22,610 bases of DNA from SIG424 sp045546695. GTDB taxonomy: Bacteria; Bacillota; Clostridia; UBA1212; UBA1255. The number at the start of each line of letters is the position of its first letter. The first letter of the stretch is position 1. A model generated the notes under the pieces. That model searched no databases and was not told the DNA's origin. It saw only the letters and a list, made by a program, of their open reading frames with translations. The DNA lies in contig JAZQDE010000043.1 in NCBI GenBank assembly GCA_045546695.1, positions 1-22,610 of the forward strand, written 5' to 3'. Below, one piece after another: positions 1-8,429 of this stretch. The translations under genes and the position numbers were made by a program.

Positions 1-273
1 GGCAGAGGTCCCGGCGGAGAGGTCTGGAAACTCGAAGATTGCCTCTACTCTTTTGTAGCCGACGCATTTAAACTTATGAGCAACGAGCCGCTTTTCTTCT
101 TACTTAATTCATACACCACCGGCTTTTCATCAGTAGTTACAAGCAACATGATAAAGGCATTGTACAAAAAAGAAGGCGGCGTTGTTGAGCACGGTGATTT
201 GTGCATCCCGATAACGTCACTCAAAGGCGGATATTTACCTTGTGGCTCATATGCCTGCTGGAAAGAAAAATAA
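1..273 (+). CDS. Class I SAM-dependent methyltransferase, COG1092 (RlmI/RlmK-like), C-terminal part
   Basis: The frame is open from the first base and ends at TAA 271-273, so only the last 90 residues are present and the start lies outside the window. The fragment opens with GRGPGGEVWK. In COG1092-type rRNA methyltransferases this follows the DPP segment of the active site that places SAM and the target base. The remaining residues, ending in CGSYACWKEK, form the closing strands of the Rossmann-like fold. These enzymes methylate 23S rRNA, usually at a cytosine C5. The stop codon overlaps the start of the pseudouridine synthase gene (TAATG), so two RNA-modifying enzymes are translationally coupled. 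The exact target cannot be assigned from this fragment. Confidence 0.8.
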   Translation, partial: GRGPGGEVWKLEDCLYSFVADAFKLMSNEPLFFLLNSYTTGFSSVVTSNMIKALYKKEGGVVEHGDLCIPITSLKGGYLPCGSYACWKEK

Positions 274-989
274 TGTTTGATATATTGTATGAAGATAACC
301 ATATTATAGTAGTAGTCAAAAAGCCCGGTATTCTGTCACAGTCAGATATCAGCGGCGATATTGATATGCTTACTATGGTGAAAAATTACATCAAAGAAAA
401 ATACAACAAGCCCGGAAACGTATATACCGGGCTCGTTCATCGTCTCGACAGAAATGTCGGTGGCACTATGATTTTTGCAAAGACGTCAAAGGGCGCATCG
501 CGTCTTAGCGAACAGATGCGCAACAAAACTTTTTACAAAGGATATTTCGCACTGTGTCATGGTGTTCCTTCTGATAAATCGGGACTTCTCGTAAATTATT
601 TAAAAAAGAATGAAAAGACAAATACAGTCTACGAGGACAAATCCGGTAGTATTTGCCAGCTCGAATATACACTTGTAAACAGTTATACTAAGAATAATGG
701 CACATTTTCACTTGTATATTGTGTTCCCATAACAGGGCGCACACATCAGATCCGCGCACAGATGGCACTTATGGGACATCCCCTGCTCGGAGACACAAAA
801 TACGGCAAAAGCACAGATAAAAATCAAGATAAAACAATCGGTCTCTGGTCTTCAATAATACGCATAAAACACCCTACAAAAGATAACGTTATGACCTTTA
901 AAAGTGTCCCGGATTGTATTACTCCATGGAATATATTACACAAAAATATTTCATCTGATTGTGTTGCTTTTATAGAGAAAATGTATTAA
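273..989 (+). CDS. RluA-family RNA pseudouridine synthase
   Basis: A 238-residue stand-alone pseudouridine synthase that would convert a uridine in rRNA or tRNA to pseudouridine. The RluA signature HRLDR spans residues 57-61, with Asp59 as the predicted catalytic residue, followed by GGTMIFAKT. The second conserved block, GRTHQIRAQM, precedes GHPLLGDTKYG near residue 170. There is no S4 RNA-binding domain at the N-terminus, so this is a short catalytic-core form. I chose ATG 273 because it overlaps the upstream TAA as TAATG and because the protein then starts with the usual MFDILYEDNHIIVV strand; the in-frame codon at 201 would add 24 residues that lie inside the upstream gene. A purine-rich stretch (GGAAAGAAAA) precedes the start. 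The substrate is not predictable from sequence alone. Confidence 0.88.
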   Translation: MFDILYEDNHIIVVVKKPGILSQSDISGDIDMLTMVKNYIKEKYNKPGNVYTGLVHRLDRNVGGTMIFAKTSKGASRLSEQMRNKTFYKGYFALCHGVPSDKSGLLVNYLKKNEKTNTVYEDKSGSICQLEYTLVNSYTKNNGTFSLVYCVPITGRTHQIRAQMALMGHPLLGDTKYGKSTDKNQDKTIGLWSSIIRIKHPTKDNVMTFKSVPDCITPWNILHKNISSDCVAFIEKMY

Positions 990-1028
990 GATGATAAATG
1001 CATATTTTTTCTTTGGGAAGTGTTTGCT

Positions 1029-2876
1029 ATGCGCATTGACATAAAAAAATTAATTCCTGTAATCGTCCTGATTGCTATCATTATAGCATTGATTTTTGTT
1101 ATCATTTTCAAGAATGATATTACTCCGACAGATTCTGATCCAACGCCGGCAAATACAACAGAAGTCGCCGCTTCATCACCAACCCAACAAGAATCTTCAC
1201 CTACGCATGATCCTACACAAAATTCTACGCAGAATCCTACACAGAATCCTACACAGAATTCTACGCAGGCCCCGACAAGCACATCCACCCAGGCACCGAC
1301 TGCAACACCTGAGCCTACTCCAATTCCACAGTTCAGCCCTCAGGCAGTTGACAGTACAAAGCCATCAGTAATGATTAAAAGCACAAAAATAAACGTAAAC
1401 GGCAAGGATGTTACATCTTACAATTCCCCTGAAACAATTGATTTTCTTACAGGTGATTTATATTCTTCTGTAGAAGGCGTTATAACATTCCGCGGAAACA
1501 ATTTCAGAGATTCAGGCGCATATGGTACTGTTAATTTTAAGGAATTTGCGTTTGAAAAAGTATGGACTCATAAGACCGGCGAGATGGAAGGCACCGGTAC
1601 AAGCTCCGGATCACATATGTGGTCAGGTTGCGGCTGGACCGGACAACCCTTGATTATTAAATGGCCGGATTCAACCCGTAAGATTATGACAAGTATGTAT
1701 GACTGGGCACGCGACACAAACGGCCTCGTTGAAGTTATTTACGCTACAATGGATGGTCATATTTATTTCTTTGAATTATACACAGGTGCCGCTACAAGAG
1801 ATCCTATGTATATAGGTCATATTTTCAAAGGTGCCGGTGCTCTTGACCCAAGAGGCTATCCTTTGATGTATTGTGGCAGTGGCGACGACAGCAGCAATGG
1901 TAAATCGCGTGCATTTATCATCAATCTTATTAACTGTACAATTATTTATGAATATGGAATTAAAAAAGATGAATTTGCATACAGATCATGGACTGCATAC
2001 GACAGTTCTCCCCTTGTAGACGCTGAGACTGATACTCTGATTCAACCCGGTGAAAATGGTGTTATTTATTTCGTTAAGCTGAATTCAGTATTTGACGAGG
2101 CTGCCGGCACTATCAGTATTGATCCGGAAATTACCAAGTGGAAATACAGAGGCTACAGATCAAGTTCCTCCGATTTCTGGTATGGTATTGAAGGCAGTGC
2201 TGTTGCATGGAGAGGTTATTTATTCTTCCCCGACAACGGCGGGCATCTTATGTGTCTTGATATAAACAAGCTTGAACTCGTTTGGGTTCAGGACGTCGTT
2301 GATGATACAAACTGCTCTCCTGTATTGGAATTAGAAGATGGTCATCCATATATCTATATCAGTACGTCATTCCATGCAGGATGGAGATACGATGAAGACG
2401 AGGCGGCTGATATTCCCGTTATGAAGATTGATGCTGTTACAGGTGAGATTGTCTGGAAGATCAGCTATAACTGCTATACAAAAGACAGTGTATCAGGTGG
2501 TGTACAGGGTACAATTGCCATTGGTAAAAACAATGTTTCCGATCTCATATTTGTCCCTGTAGCAAGATATCCCACATACAAGGAAGGCCGTATAGTTGCT
2601 ATCGACAAAGCTACAGGTCAACAAGTGTGGTCATATGATAACACACCAAAATACAGCTGGACCTCACCTACTGTCGTATACGATGACAACGGCGACGGAT
2701 ATATTATCTGGGCATCAACGTCAGGTTATATTTATATTATAAATGCAAGAACCGGTGAACTTATCACAGAAATGAGTCTACAGGGCGGTCTGATTGAAGC
2801 TACACCTGCAATTTATAACGATATGCTTGTTCTCGGAACAAAAGGCAAATATATCAGCGGCGTAAAGCTTAAATAA
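1029..2876 (+). CDS. Membrane-anchored PQQ-like beta-propeller protein
   Basis: A 615-residue protein with a single N-terminal membrane segment (about residues 7-27, preceded by KK) and a short cytoplasmic end, so the bulk should face outward. Residues about 30-105 are a Thr/Pro/Gln/Ser linker containing near-identical tetrapeptides (DPTQ, NSTQ, NPTQ) and TPEPTPIP, probably a wall-spanning stalk. From about residue 130 the chain shows repeated blade motifs such as TGEIVWKI, TGQQVWSY and GYIYIINARTGEL, typical of PQQ-like propellers (quinoprotein-dehydrogenase fold, BamB-like). No cofactor-dependent active site is evident, so a binding or scaffold role is more likely than dehydrogenase activity; that is inference. 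ATG 1029 is preferred over GTG 1020 because GGGAAG (1015-1020) sits eight bases upstream. It lies 39 bases after the pseudouridine synthase gene with no visible terminator. Confidence 0.82.
   Translation: MRIDIKKLIPVIVLIAIIIALIFVIIFKNDITPTDSDPTPANTTEVAASSPTQQESSPTHDPTQNSTQNPTQNPTQNSTQAPTSTSTQAPTATPEPTPIPQFSPQAVDSTKPSVMIKSTKINVNGKDVTSYNSPETIDFLTGDLYSSVEGVITFRGNNFRDSGAYGTVNFKEFAFEKVWTHKTGEMEGTGTSSGSHMWSGCGWTGQPLIIKWPDSTRKIMTSMYDWARDTNGLVEVIYATMDGHIYFFELYTGAATRDPMYIGHIFKGAGALDPRGYPLMYCGSGDDSSNGKSRAFIINLINCTIIYEYGIKKDEFAYRSWTAYDSSPLVDAETDTLIQPGENGVIYFVKLNSVFDEAAGTISIDPEITKWKYRGYRSSSSDFWYGIEGSAVAWRGYLFFPDNGGHLMCLDINKLELVWVQDVVDDTNCSPVLELEDGHPYIYISTSFHAGWRYDEDEAADIPVMKIDAVTGEIVWKISYNCYTKDSVSGGVQGTIAIGKNNVSDLIFVPVARYPTYKEGRIVAIDKATGQQVWSYDNTPKYSWTSPTVVYDDNGDGYIIWASTSGYIYIINARTGELITEMSLQGGLIEATPAIYNDMLVLGTKGKYISGVKLK
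1209..1268 (+). repeat. Five 12-bp tandem repeats encoding (D/N)(P/S)TQ
   Basis: Five in-frame 12-base units run from 1209 to 1268, encoding DPTQ, NSTQ, NPTQ, NPTQ and NSTQ. Units three and four are identical at DNA level (AATCCTACACAG), and units two and five are identical to each other (AATTCTACGCAG). They form part of the extracellular linker of the beta-propeller protein. Nearly identical units suggest recent slippage or unequal exchange, so linker length may vary between strains. Confidence 0.9.
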
Positions 2877-2898
2877 CATTTTTATCACATAAACAAAC

Positions 2899-2947
2899 AA
2901 ATCCTCATATGTTTTAATGTAGAGATACTATTAAAACAGGAGGATTT
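2899..2947 (+). promoter_or_regulatory. Hairpin that buries the ribosome binding site of the DUF11 gene
   Basis: Two stacked arms pair around an 11-base loop. GTTTTAAT (2911-2918) pairs with ATTAAAAC (2930-2937), and AAATCCTC (2899-2906) pairs with GAGGATTT (2940-2947), with a small internal loop between them. The downstream arm contains most of the AGGAGG Shine-Dalgarno sequence (2938-2943) that serves ATG 2952. A T-run follows directly, so the same structure could act as a weak intrinsic terminator for the upstream gene. Pairing is read directly from the sequence; any regulatory role is inferred. Confidence 0.6.
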
Positions 2948-2951
2948 TTTT

Positions 2952-3803
2952 ATGGCTCAATTTACGAACCAGGCTCAGTTATCGTATAACAATTCTGTCA
3001 CGAGTTCCAATATTGCTGTCGGTGAGATTGTAGAAGTCTTGTCAGCAACAAAAACAGCCGTGATCGACACGTATACGCAAAATGATAATATAACTTATAT
3101 CATAAGTATTATAAATTCAGGCAGTATTCCCCTTACAGGCCTTACCATCACAGATAATCTCGGCAGCTACGCTTTTGGTGAAAACCAGACATTGGTGCCA
3201 CTGACTTACGTTGACGGCTCTGTCAGATATTATGTCGGTGGCGTGCTCCAGACCGCCCCTACAGCTACGGCAGGACCACCACTTACTATCACAGGAATCA
3301 ACGTTCCTGCCGGTGGAAACGCGATTATAATCTACGAGACGACAGCAAACGGTTATGCTCCCCTTGCAATCGACAGTTCTATTACAAACGAAGCAGTAAT
3401 CAGTGGCAGCGGTATTACACCTGTTACTGTCATTGAGACAGTAACGTCAGTAAGTGCTGCAAGTCTTGCAATAACAAAATCAATCAGCCCGGTACCGGTT
3501 ACAGAAAACGGTCAATTGACTTACACTTTCTATATTCAGAATACAGGTAATACAGCTGCTGACGCTGCTGCAAATATCATTGTTACTGACACATTCGACC
3601 CGATACTGACAAATCTCGCTGTTACACTTGACGGCTCAACGTTCCCTGCTGCATCATACACCTACGATGAAACAACAGGCGTGTTTGCCACTGTTGCCGG
3701 TGCGATCACTGTCCCTGCCGCAACCTATACACAGGATGAAACAGATGGCAGAATCCTTATCAGCCCCGGCGTAACAACACTTGTAGTTACAGGAACTGTA
3801 TAA
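2952..3803 (+). CDS. DUF11 repeat protein without signal peptide
   Basis: A 283-residue protein built from two DUF11-like (conserved repeat, Ig-like beta-sandwich) units, about residues 25-160 and 165-283. Each unit opens with a similar pattern: ATKTAVIDTYTQNDNITYII in the first and AITKSISPVPVTENGQLTYT in the second, followed by N(S/T)G and T(I/V)TD motifs. A shorter internal duplication is seen at AASYTYDETTG and AATYTQDETDG. The sequence is rich in Thr, Ala, Val and Asn and almost free of Cys and His. DUF11 units are normally found in secreted or surface proteins, but here there is no signal peptide, transmembrane segment or LPXTG anchor. The start is fixed by AGGAGG eight bases upstream. 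Function is unknown; a structural or spore-associated layer protein is possible but unsupported. Confidence 0.78.
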   Translation: MAQFTNQAQLSYNNSVTSSNIAVGEIVEVLSATKTAVIDTYTQNDNITYIISIINSGSIPLTGLTITDNLGSYAFGENQTLVPLTYVDGSVRYYVGGVLQTAPTATAGPPLTITGINVPAGGNAIIIYETTANGYAPLAIDSSITNEAVISGSGITPVTVIETVTSVSAASLAITKSISPVPVTENGQLTYTFYIQNTGNTAADAAANIIVTDTFDPILTNLAVTLDGSTFPAASYTYDETTGVFATVAGAITVPAATYTQDETDGRILISPGVTTLVVTGTV

Positions 3804-3832
3804 AAAAAGGGCTGCACACAGCAGCCCTTTTT
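3804..3832. terminator. Bidirectional intrinsic terminator
   Basis: A perfect stem pairs GGGCTGC (3809-3815) with GCAGCCC (3821-3827) around the loop ACACA. It is flanked by an A-run on the left and a T-run on the right, so it reads as an intrinsic terminator on both strands. It lies one base past the DUF11 stop and 13 bases before the end of the convergent beta-helix gene, serving both. Confidence 0.93.
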
Positions 3833-3845
3833 CAAGAAATAAATA

Positions 3846-6785
3846 TTACTCTCTGTCCATGCCAAAACCTGTAACATATGCTGCAACAGTAGATGCATAA
3901 TCAACTTCAACACCGGCATGGAATAAGTCGCCTTCTGCTACTTCAAACTCAAGAACACATTCATGCCAGTCAGCACCCTTAACGTAGCCGCGTTTTGCAG
4001 CATCAATTGCTTTGCGCGCGATGTAATTACCATTAACATCCTTTATAAACGCGTAGAACGTACCAACAGCCTTATAAGAGAACTTCATCACGTGTTTACC
4101 CTTTTCAAGATAAAGTCCCTGATAAAGGTCGCTGAGGCCCTCACGGTCAGGCTTGATGCACGCACAGTCAACATCGTAGAATTGAATCTGATTAACAGCA
4201 TCAGGATTATTGAATGACCAGTTGGACAAACCTACTCTCCAACCGGGATTACGCTCTGCAGGTCTACGCTTAAAGTCGCCATACTCAAAGTCCGATGGGC
4301 TCTTGAAGCCAACGTCATTACGGCAGTTTGTAATACGAAGCGGTGATATTCCAAGAGGGCTCTTAAGCTCGCAATCATGAATATAAACATCTTTAACCGG
4401 TGAAAAGTCATCTGTTTCAGATGAGTCAAACGGTGATTTACCATAATACGGATTGTCTGTCCAGCCACCGATTGACCTTCTGCCTTCAAGAATAGTATCA
4501 AAAATATGGATGCCGCTAACCTCCTGACGCTCCAAATCAGGTGCATCAGTACCCCACGTACAGAACGAAATTGCGCTGGCAGTAAATGTATAACAGTTGA
4601 ACATTGAATGTGAGAGCTCAACATTGTGTGTTCCCCTGTCTCTGCCCGGGAAAGCATATACCCAGAGCACGTCACGCGGGTCATTATAGTTAGATGACAA
4701 ACAGATACCATCATCGTTATTGTTCAGAATTATTCTTGTGAAAATCATGCCGTCAGAGCCGCACGGCCATAAACCGTCAGCACCTGTACATTTTGATTCG
4801 TTGATAAACAAATTACCGAAATAACCACGTGTATTCTCGTTTACATTAACATTTGTAGCACTTGATCTGATTATCTTAAGGTCGGTAACTTCAAAATTGT
4901 CACATTCTGTGATACCAACCGGTGTTACGTGCAGACGGTCTACACAGCCGATACAAACGTTGTCACCGATAAACTTGAAGTATCCGTCTTCGCTTGCACT
5001 TTCAATATCACTCATACGGATTGTTCCTGGACCTGTCAGTTTAAAATTATGACTACGGTAGCCGTAAATCATCGGCATATTACCAGTAGAATGGTTTGCA
5101 GGCCAGTTTACGCCTGTCATTGATACGTTATGACCAAATCTTGGAAGAACGTCATAATATGAAATATCGTCAGCCTGCCATAGCATCGCATTTTCACCGA
5201 TATTAAGCTCAACATACGTTCTGATAACGAGATTTGTGACGATATATCTTTTGCTGTAAAGGCTGTCATCACCCGGTACGGTAACGCGTCCGCCGCCTTG
5301 CGCTGCCACGTAATCGATAGCTGCCTGAATCGCCTTCGTATCATTTGTAAAGCCGTCACCTTTTGCACCAAAGCGTTCTTCGAGTACGCTTACGCAAAGT
5401 GCCGGAAGCTCAAATGCGTCAGGATTCGGAGTACAGATATCACGCCAGTTTGATATAACAGCTCTGTCATAGAACTTAACGTATTTACCATCTTCTGTGT
5501 GAACAACACCCATAAACTGAGAAGCAATTCTGGTAGTTTTTTCCTTCTTGAAGTTGGTTGTCAAAGACACTTTTGTATCTGTTATAACAGTAGATGCCAC
5601 GCATTCTATTTCACTGAGATTTTCATGAATTATTACAGGGAAGACCTCATATATCTCAAGTTTTTTTCCAATATATGCCGGCTCAATCTCGCACTCAAAA
5701 TATACATTATCATTGTCGCACGTGCATTTTGTGAAAATACCTGCAGACGGCTCGATAATCTTTTCCTGCTCAAAAGCAAGCTTATAGATATCAAGAGTAG
5801 CATTGTTTACCATAGGAGCAATCTTCACACCTGTGAGTCTGCCTTTTGCCTTCTCAACGTCAGAAATATTAAGATATATTGTCTGGGCTTCATTCATGCC
5901 GGAAAGCGTGAAAATCTTTGACTTATCATCTGAATAGAAGTCCTCATCGTCATTTTTGAAATACACTTTGATGTCAAAAGTATCAACAGAAGCTTTTGCG
6001 CGCAATACGAAAGTGTTCTTTATCGGTAAAAATACGTCACATATAGTATCCTTTGCGTCTCTAAAATCAGGGAAAAGCAATGCAGAATTTTCACCGATTT
6101 CATAAGTAAGCACGTCATTTTTATGGTTACAGCTACCATTTTCTACCTCGAAAAGACATTCCATACCGCTTCCTTTAAATGTCATATCAACTGACATACC
6201 CGAGAAAACTGTATCGAGTTTACATACATTCTGCCATGTTGTGGCAGGATCTGTAATAACGTAATCAAACGTCATTTTATCAATAGCATCAATAAAGTCC
6301 TCGCCTGAGAAGTTTGCATATATCTTATTGAATCCATAATTTGTAAGCTGAATTGTACGGGCTGCCTTCTTACCCTTACCATAAATTGTCACTGTAATAT
6401 ATGAGCAATGAACAAGCTGCGGGTCTGGTTTTTCAACGAAATACATGTTTTCAGCTACATTTTTGAAATACTGGCTGTCTGATTCACCATCATATGCCGA
6501 AAAAGCAAAAATCAGCATCGGCCCGGACGTCATATCTGCCGGCGTATCAAAATCGTAAGAAAATGACATTATTTTTGATATATCTCCATCAGAAACAAGG
6601 CGAAGCGCATGCGTACCTTCAGAAACGATATCAGCCGGTATCTCTTCGATTGCCTTATCTGTATATCCATTCAGAAGCGTAACTTTTTCAAGCTCGCCAT
6701 TTTGTGAGAAATTAATTAATTCTTTCTTATTTCTTATAAACAAACGTCTGTTTGACAAAGAATTCTTTGAAACTTCTATATTCAT
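3846..6785 (-). CDS. GH28/pectate-lyase-like right-handed beta-helix protein, multidomain
   Basis: A 979-residue protein. Residues 1 to about 450 are beta-rich sandwich-like regions of unknown family. A pectate-lyase/GH28-type beta-helix begins at FGAKGDGFTNDTKAIQAAI (472-490), the typical entry of this superfamily. In the helix, GADG (668-671) and NNDDGICL (689-696) correspond in order and spacing to the NTDG and DDC blocks that carry the catalytic aspartates of GH28 polygalacturonases, so acidic residues are retained. The HG and RIK motifs of classical GH28 are not clearly present. The last 100 residues resemble a carbohydrate-binding sandwich. There is no signal peptide, although the start is well fixed by AGGAGG upstream, so the product looks cytoplasmic or unconventionally exported. 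It is the last gene of a three-gene unit, 29 bases after the SGNH-like lipoprotein gene. The substrate is unknown; uronic-acid polysaccharide is a guess. Confidence 0.8.
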   Translation of the reverse strand: MNIEVSKNSLSNRRLFIRNKKELINFSQNGELEKVTLLNGYTDKAIEEIPADIVSEGTHALRLVSDGDISKIMSFSYDFDTPADMTSGPMLIFAFSAYDGESDSQYFKNVAENMYFVEKPDPQLVHCSYITVTIYGKGKKAARTIQLTNYGFNKIYANFSGEDFIDAIDKMTFDYVITDPATTWQNVCKLDTVFSGMSVDMTFKGSGMECLFEVENGSCNHKNDVLTYEIGENSALLFPDFRDAKDTICDVFLPIKNTFVLRAKASVDTFDIKVYFKNDDEDFYSDDKSKIFTLSGMNEAQTIYLNISDVEKAKGRLTGVKIAPMVNNATLDIYKLAFEQEKIIEPSAGIFTKCTCDNDNVYFECEIEPAYIGKKLEIYEVFPVIIHENLSEIECVASTVITDTKVSLTTNFKKEKTTRIASQFMGVVHTEDGKYVKFYDRAVISNWRDICTPNPDAFELPALCVSVLEERFGAKGDGFTNDTKAIQAAIDYVAAQGGGRVTVPGDDSLYSKRYIVTNLVIRTYVELNIGENAMLWQADDISYYDVLPRFGHNVSMTGVNWPANHSTGNMPMIYGYRSHNFKLTGPGTIRMSDIESASEDGYFKFIGDNVCIGCVDRLHVTPVGITECDNFEVTDLKIIRSSATNVNVNENTRGYFGNLFINESKCTGADGLWPCGSDGMIFTRIILNNNDDGICLSSNYNDPRDVLWVYAFPGRDRGTHNVELSHSMFNCYTFTASAISFCTWGTDAPDLERQEVSGIHIFDTILEGRRSIGGWTDNPYYGKSPFDSSETDDFSPVKDVYIHDCELKSPLGISPLRITNCRNDVGFKSPSDFEYGDFKRRPAERNPGWRVGLSNWSFNNPDAVNQIQFYDVDCACIKPDREGLSDLYQGLYLEKGKHVMKFSYKAVGTFYAFIKDVNGNYIARKAIDAAKRGYVKGADWHECVLEFEVAEGDLFHAGVEVDYASTVAAYVTGFGMDRE

Positions 6786-6814
6786 AAAAGCTCCTCCTTT
6801 TTATTGCTATATAA

Positions 6815-7522
6815 TTACATTATTGAATCTACTGATTGTTTGAAAAGCTCGATATCTTCCGGATCAAGTACAGGATTATACGTTACACTTGCTGCTTTTT
6901 CACCTGTTATTGTGCAAAAATGACAAAGAGCTATAACATATGAGCCTTCCGGTGTCGGATTGTTATTTTCATCATAAAGCTTTATATCTGGATTTGTCTG
7001 AAGAATCTTTTCAAAAGCACTGCCTACAGGTGAAAAAGCCACTTTATTTTCATTTGAGACTTTTTCTGTATTAGCTTTTATGGTATCAAAATCATCGCCC
7101 CAGATCTGAGTCGTGAAGAATGTAGGATCAACTGATAAAAATTCCACAGTTTCTTTAATCAGCGTCATATTTTCACTGTAAACGTCGTAATTACAAGATG
7201 CTTCATAGCTTTCCTGAAGTACAACGAAATTTGTGTCTTCATTAATTTTAAACTCAAAACTCTCACCAGCATCGCAGAAATAATCCGAAAATTCTGATAA
7301 ATTCTCAACGTCTGCTGCAACAGATATAACATTGAAAGTATATCCTGCACTCGCAGCAATCTCGCTGAAAAGATCGGGAGAATTGTTATAATATGTAAAT
7401 TCATCACCGGTAAATATTATGTTATATTCCTTATCCTTATCAAGAACTCCCTCGTCGCTACATGCCGTAGCACATACAAACATACATAATACAACTAAAA
7501 TTAATGCAATCGTCTTTTTCAT
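6815..7522 (-). CDS. Lipoprotein resembling SGNH/DUF4886 hydrolases, catalytic signature lost
   Basis: A 235-residue lipoprotein. A KK-containing signal is followed by a hydrophobic stretch and the lipobox ATAC, with Cys21 the predicted lipidated residue. The mature part resembles DUF4886/SGNH hydrolases in order and spacing. IIFTGDEFTYYNNSP (residues 35-49) matches the block-I pattern of the type IGNSFTYYN, FVVLQE corresponds to the usual YVVLQEQS strand, and NPTPEGSYVIAL corresponds to the final HPSPEGSYLAA block. However, the nucleophilic serine of block I is replaced (GDEF instead of GNSF), and the last block has no Asp-x-x-His dyad. It is therefore probably a binding protein or pseudoenzyme. 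A strong AGGAGG-type site precedes ATG. It sits 12 bases after the serine hydrolase gene and 29 before the beta-helix gene. Family assignment rests on pattern resemblance only. Confidence 0.68.
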   Translation of the reverse strand: MKKTIALILVVLCMFVCATACSDEGVLDKDKEYNIIFTGDEFTYYNNSPDLFSEIAASAGYTFNVISVAADVENLSEFSDYFCDAGESFEFKINEDTNFVVLQESYEASCNYDVYSENMTLIKETVEFLSVDPTFFTTQIWGDDFDTIKANTEKVSNENKVAFSPVGSAFEKILQTNPDIKLYDENNNPTPEGSYVIALCHFCTITGEKAASVTYNPVLDPEDIELFKQSVDSIM

Positions 7523-7534
7523 AATAACCTCCTG

Positions 7535-8395
7535 TCATTTATCAGTATAAGCAGCAACGTAGTGAATTAAATCCCATACGCTCTTGCCGTCAAATCCTTG
7601 CCATGCAACACATCTGTTCTGTTCAGGCATAAACATGAGCATTTGTCCTGCCATGCCGCCCTTGCCATATGCGGTGCCATCAATAAAACCAAACTCGTAT
7701 CCACGGGCCTTTACTGTCTCAACCCATTTTTCGGAAATAAGTCTCTTGCCGTGCCATACACCATTGTTAAGATAAAGTGCGCCAAGCTTTGCCATATCAT
7801 CAACCCTGATATACAGTCCTGTAGCACCGATTGCGTGACCTTGCGGGCACTTGCTCCATGCAGCTTCTTTGAAATCAAGCTCTGTGAAAAATTCGCGCCA
7901 CATAAATTCGTCAAGTGGCATGCCAACTCTCTTTGCAACGACTCTTGATGCAATATAATAAGCGGCATCTGTGTATGAATGAACTGTGCCATGGTCGTCA
8001 CGAAGTGGCTGCTTTAATGTATAATTTAGAAAATCTTTTCCAAACTTATTTGAATCCCCTGCGTCAATATCAAGAAATCCCGCCGGAAGTCCGAGTCTAT
8101 GTCTTAAAACCTGGTCTAAAGTGGTATCTTTCCACATAGGATTGCACTCGTCATTTATCTCGTCTGCCAGAATATCAACAATCTTTTCATCAACAGATAA
8201 CATGCCTCTGTCAACAAGCATGCCGACAGCCGTCATCGTGAAGGCTTTTGCTACTGAATATATATCCTGACATGGATTTGTGCTTACATAATTAACAACT
8301 TCCGCCTCATTTTCACCAATAATCTCAGCAAAGCGGAAGATGTTCAATCCTGACTTTTTAATTTCTTTATCAAACGCATCTACAAATGCACTCAT
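7535..8395 (-). CDS. Serine hydrolase of the beta-lactamase (class C-like) family
   Basis: A 286-residue protein of the PF00144 type, which includes class C beta-lactamases, esterases and D-amino peptidases. The SxxK nucleophile motif is SVAK at residues 47-50. The Tyr motif is YTD at 141-143, within HSYTDAAYYIASRV, and the third block is YGKGGMAGQ around 243-251, near where the KTG/HxG element lies. All three active-site elements are therefore present, and activity is plausible. There is no signal peptide or membrane anchor, and the start is fixed by AGGAGG, so it should be cytoplasmic, unlike penicillin-binding relatives. At under 300 residues it is shorter than typical class C enzymes. It is the first gene of the unit followed by the SGNH-like lipoprotein and beta-helix genes. 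The substrate is unknown. Confidence 0.85.
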   Translation of the reverse strand: MSAFVDAFDKEIKKSGLNIFRFAEIIGENEAEVVNYVSTNPCQDIYSVAKAFTMTAVGMLVDRGMLSVDEKIVDILADEINDECNPMWKDTTLDQVLRHRLGLPAGFLDIDAGDSNKFGKDFLNYTLKQPLRDDHGTVHSYTDAAYYIASRVVAKRVGMPLDEFMWREFFTELDFKEAAWSKCPQGHAIGATGLYIRVDDMAKLGALYLNNGVWHGKRLISEKWVETVKARGYEFGFIDGTAYGKGGMAGQMLMFMPEQNRCVAWQGFDGKSVWDLIHYVAAYTDK

Positions 8396-8429
8396 ATTTG
8401 CCTCCTGAAACTCAATACTCTATTTGTGA

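Noticed and set aside
201..272. Upstream extension of the pseudouridine synthase
   Set aside because: The extra 24 residues fall inside the methyltransferase gene and do not fit the family; ATG 273 in the TAATG overlap is better.
986..1288. 100-codon minus-strand frame with repeated Cys-Val-Gly-like units
   Set aside because: Its repeats are the complement of the DPTQ/NPTQ linker repeats of the propeller protein; no independent gene signal is seen.
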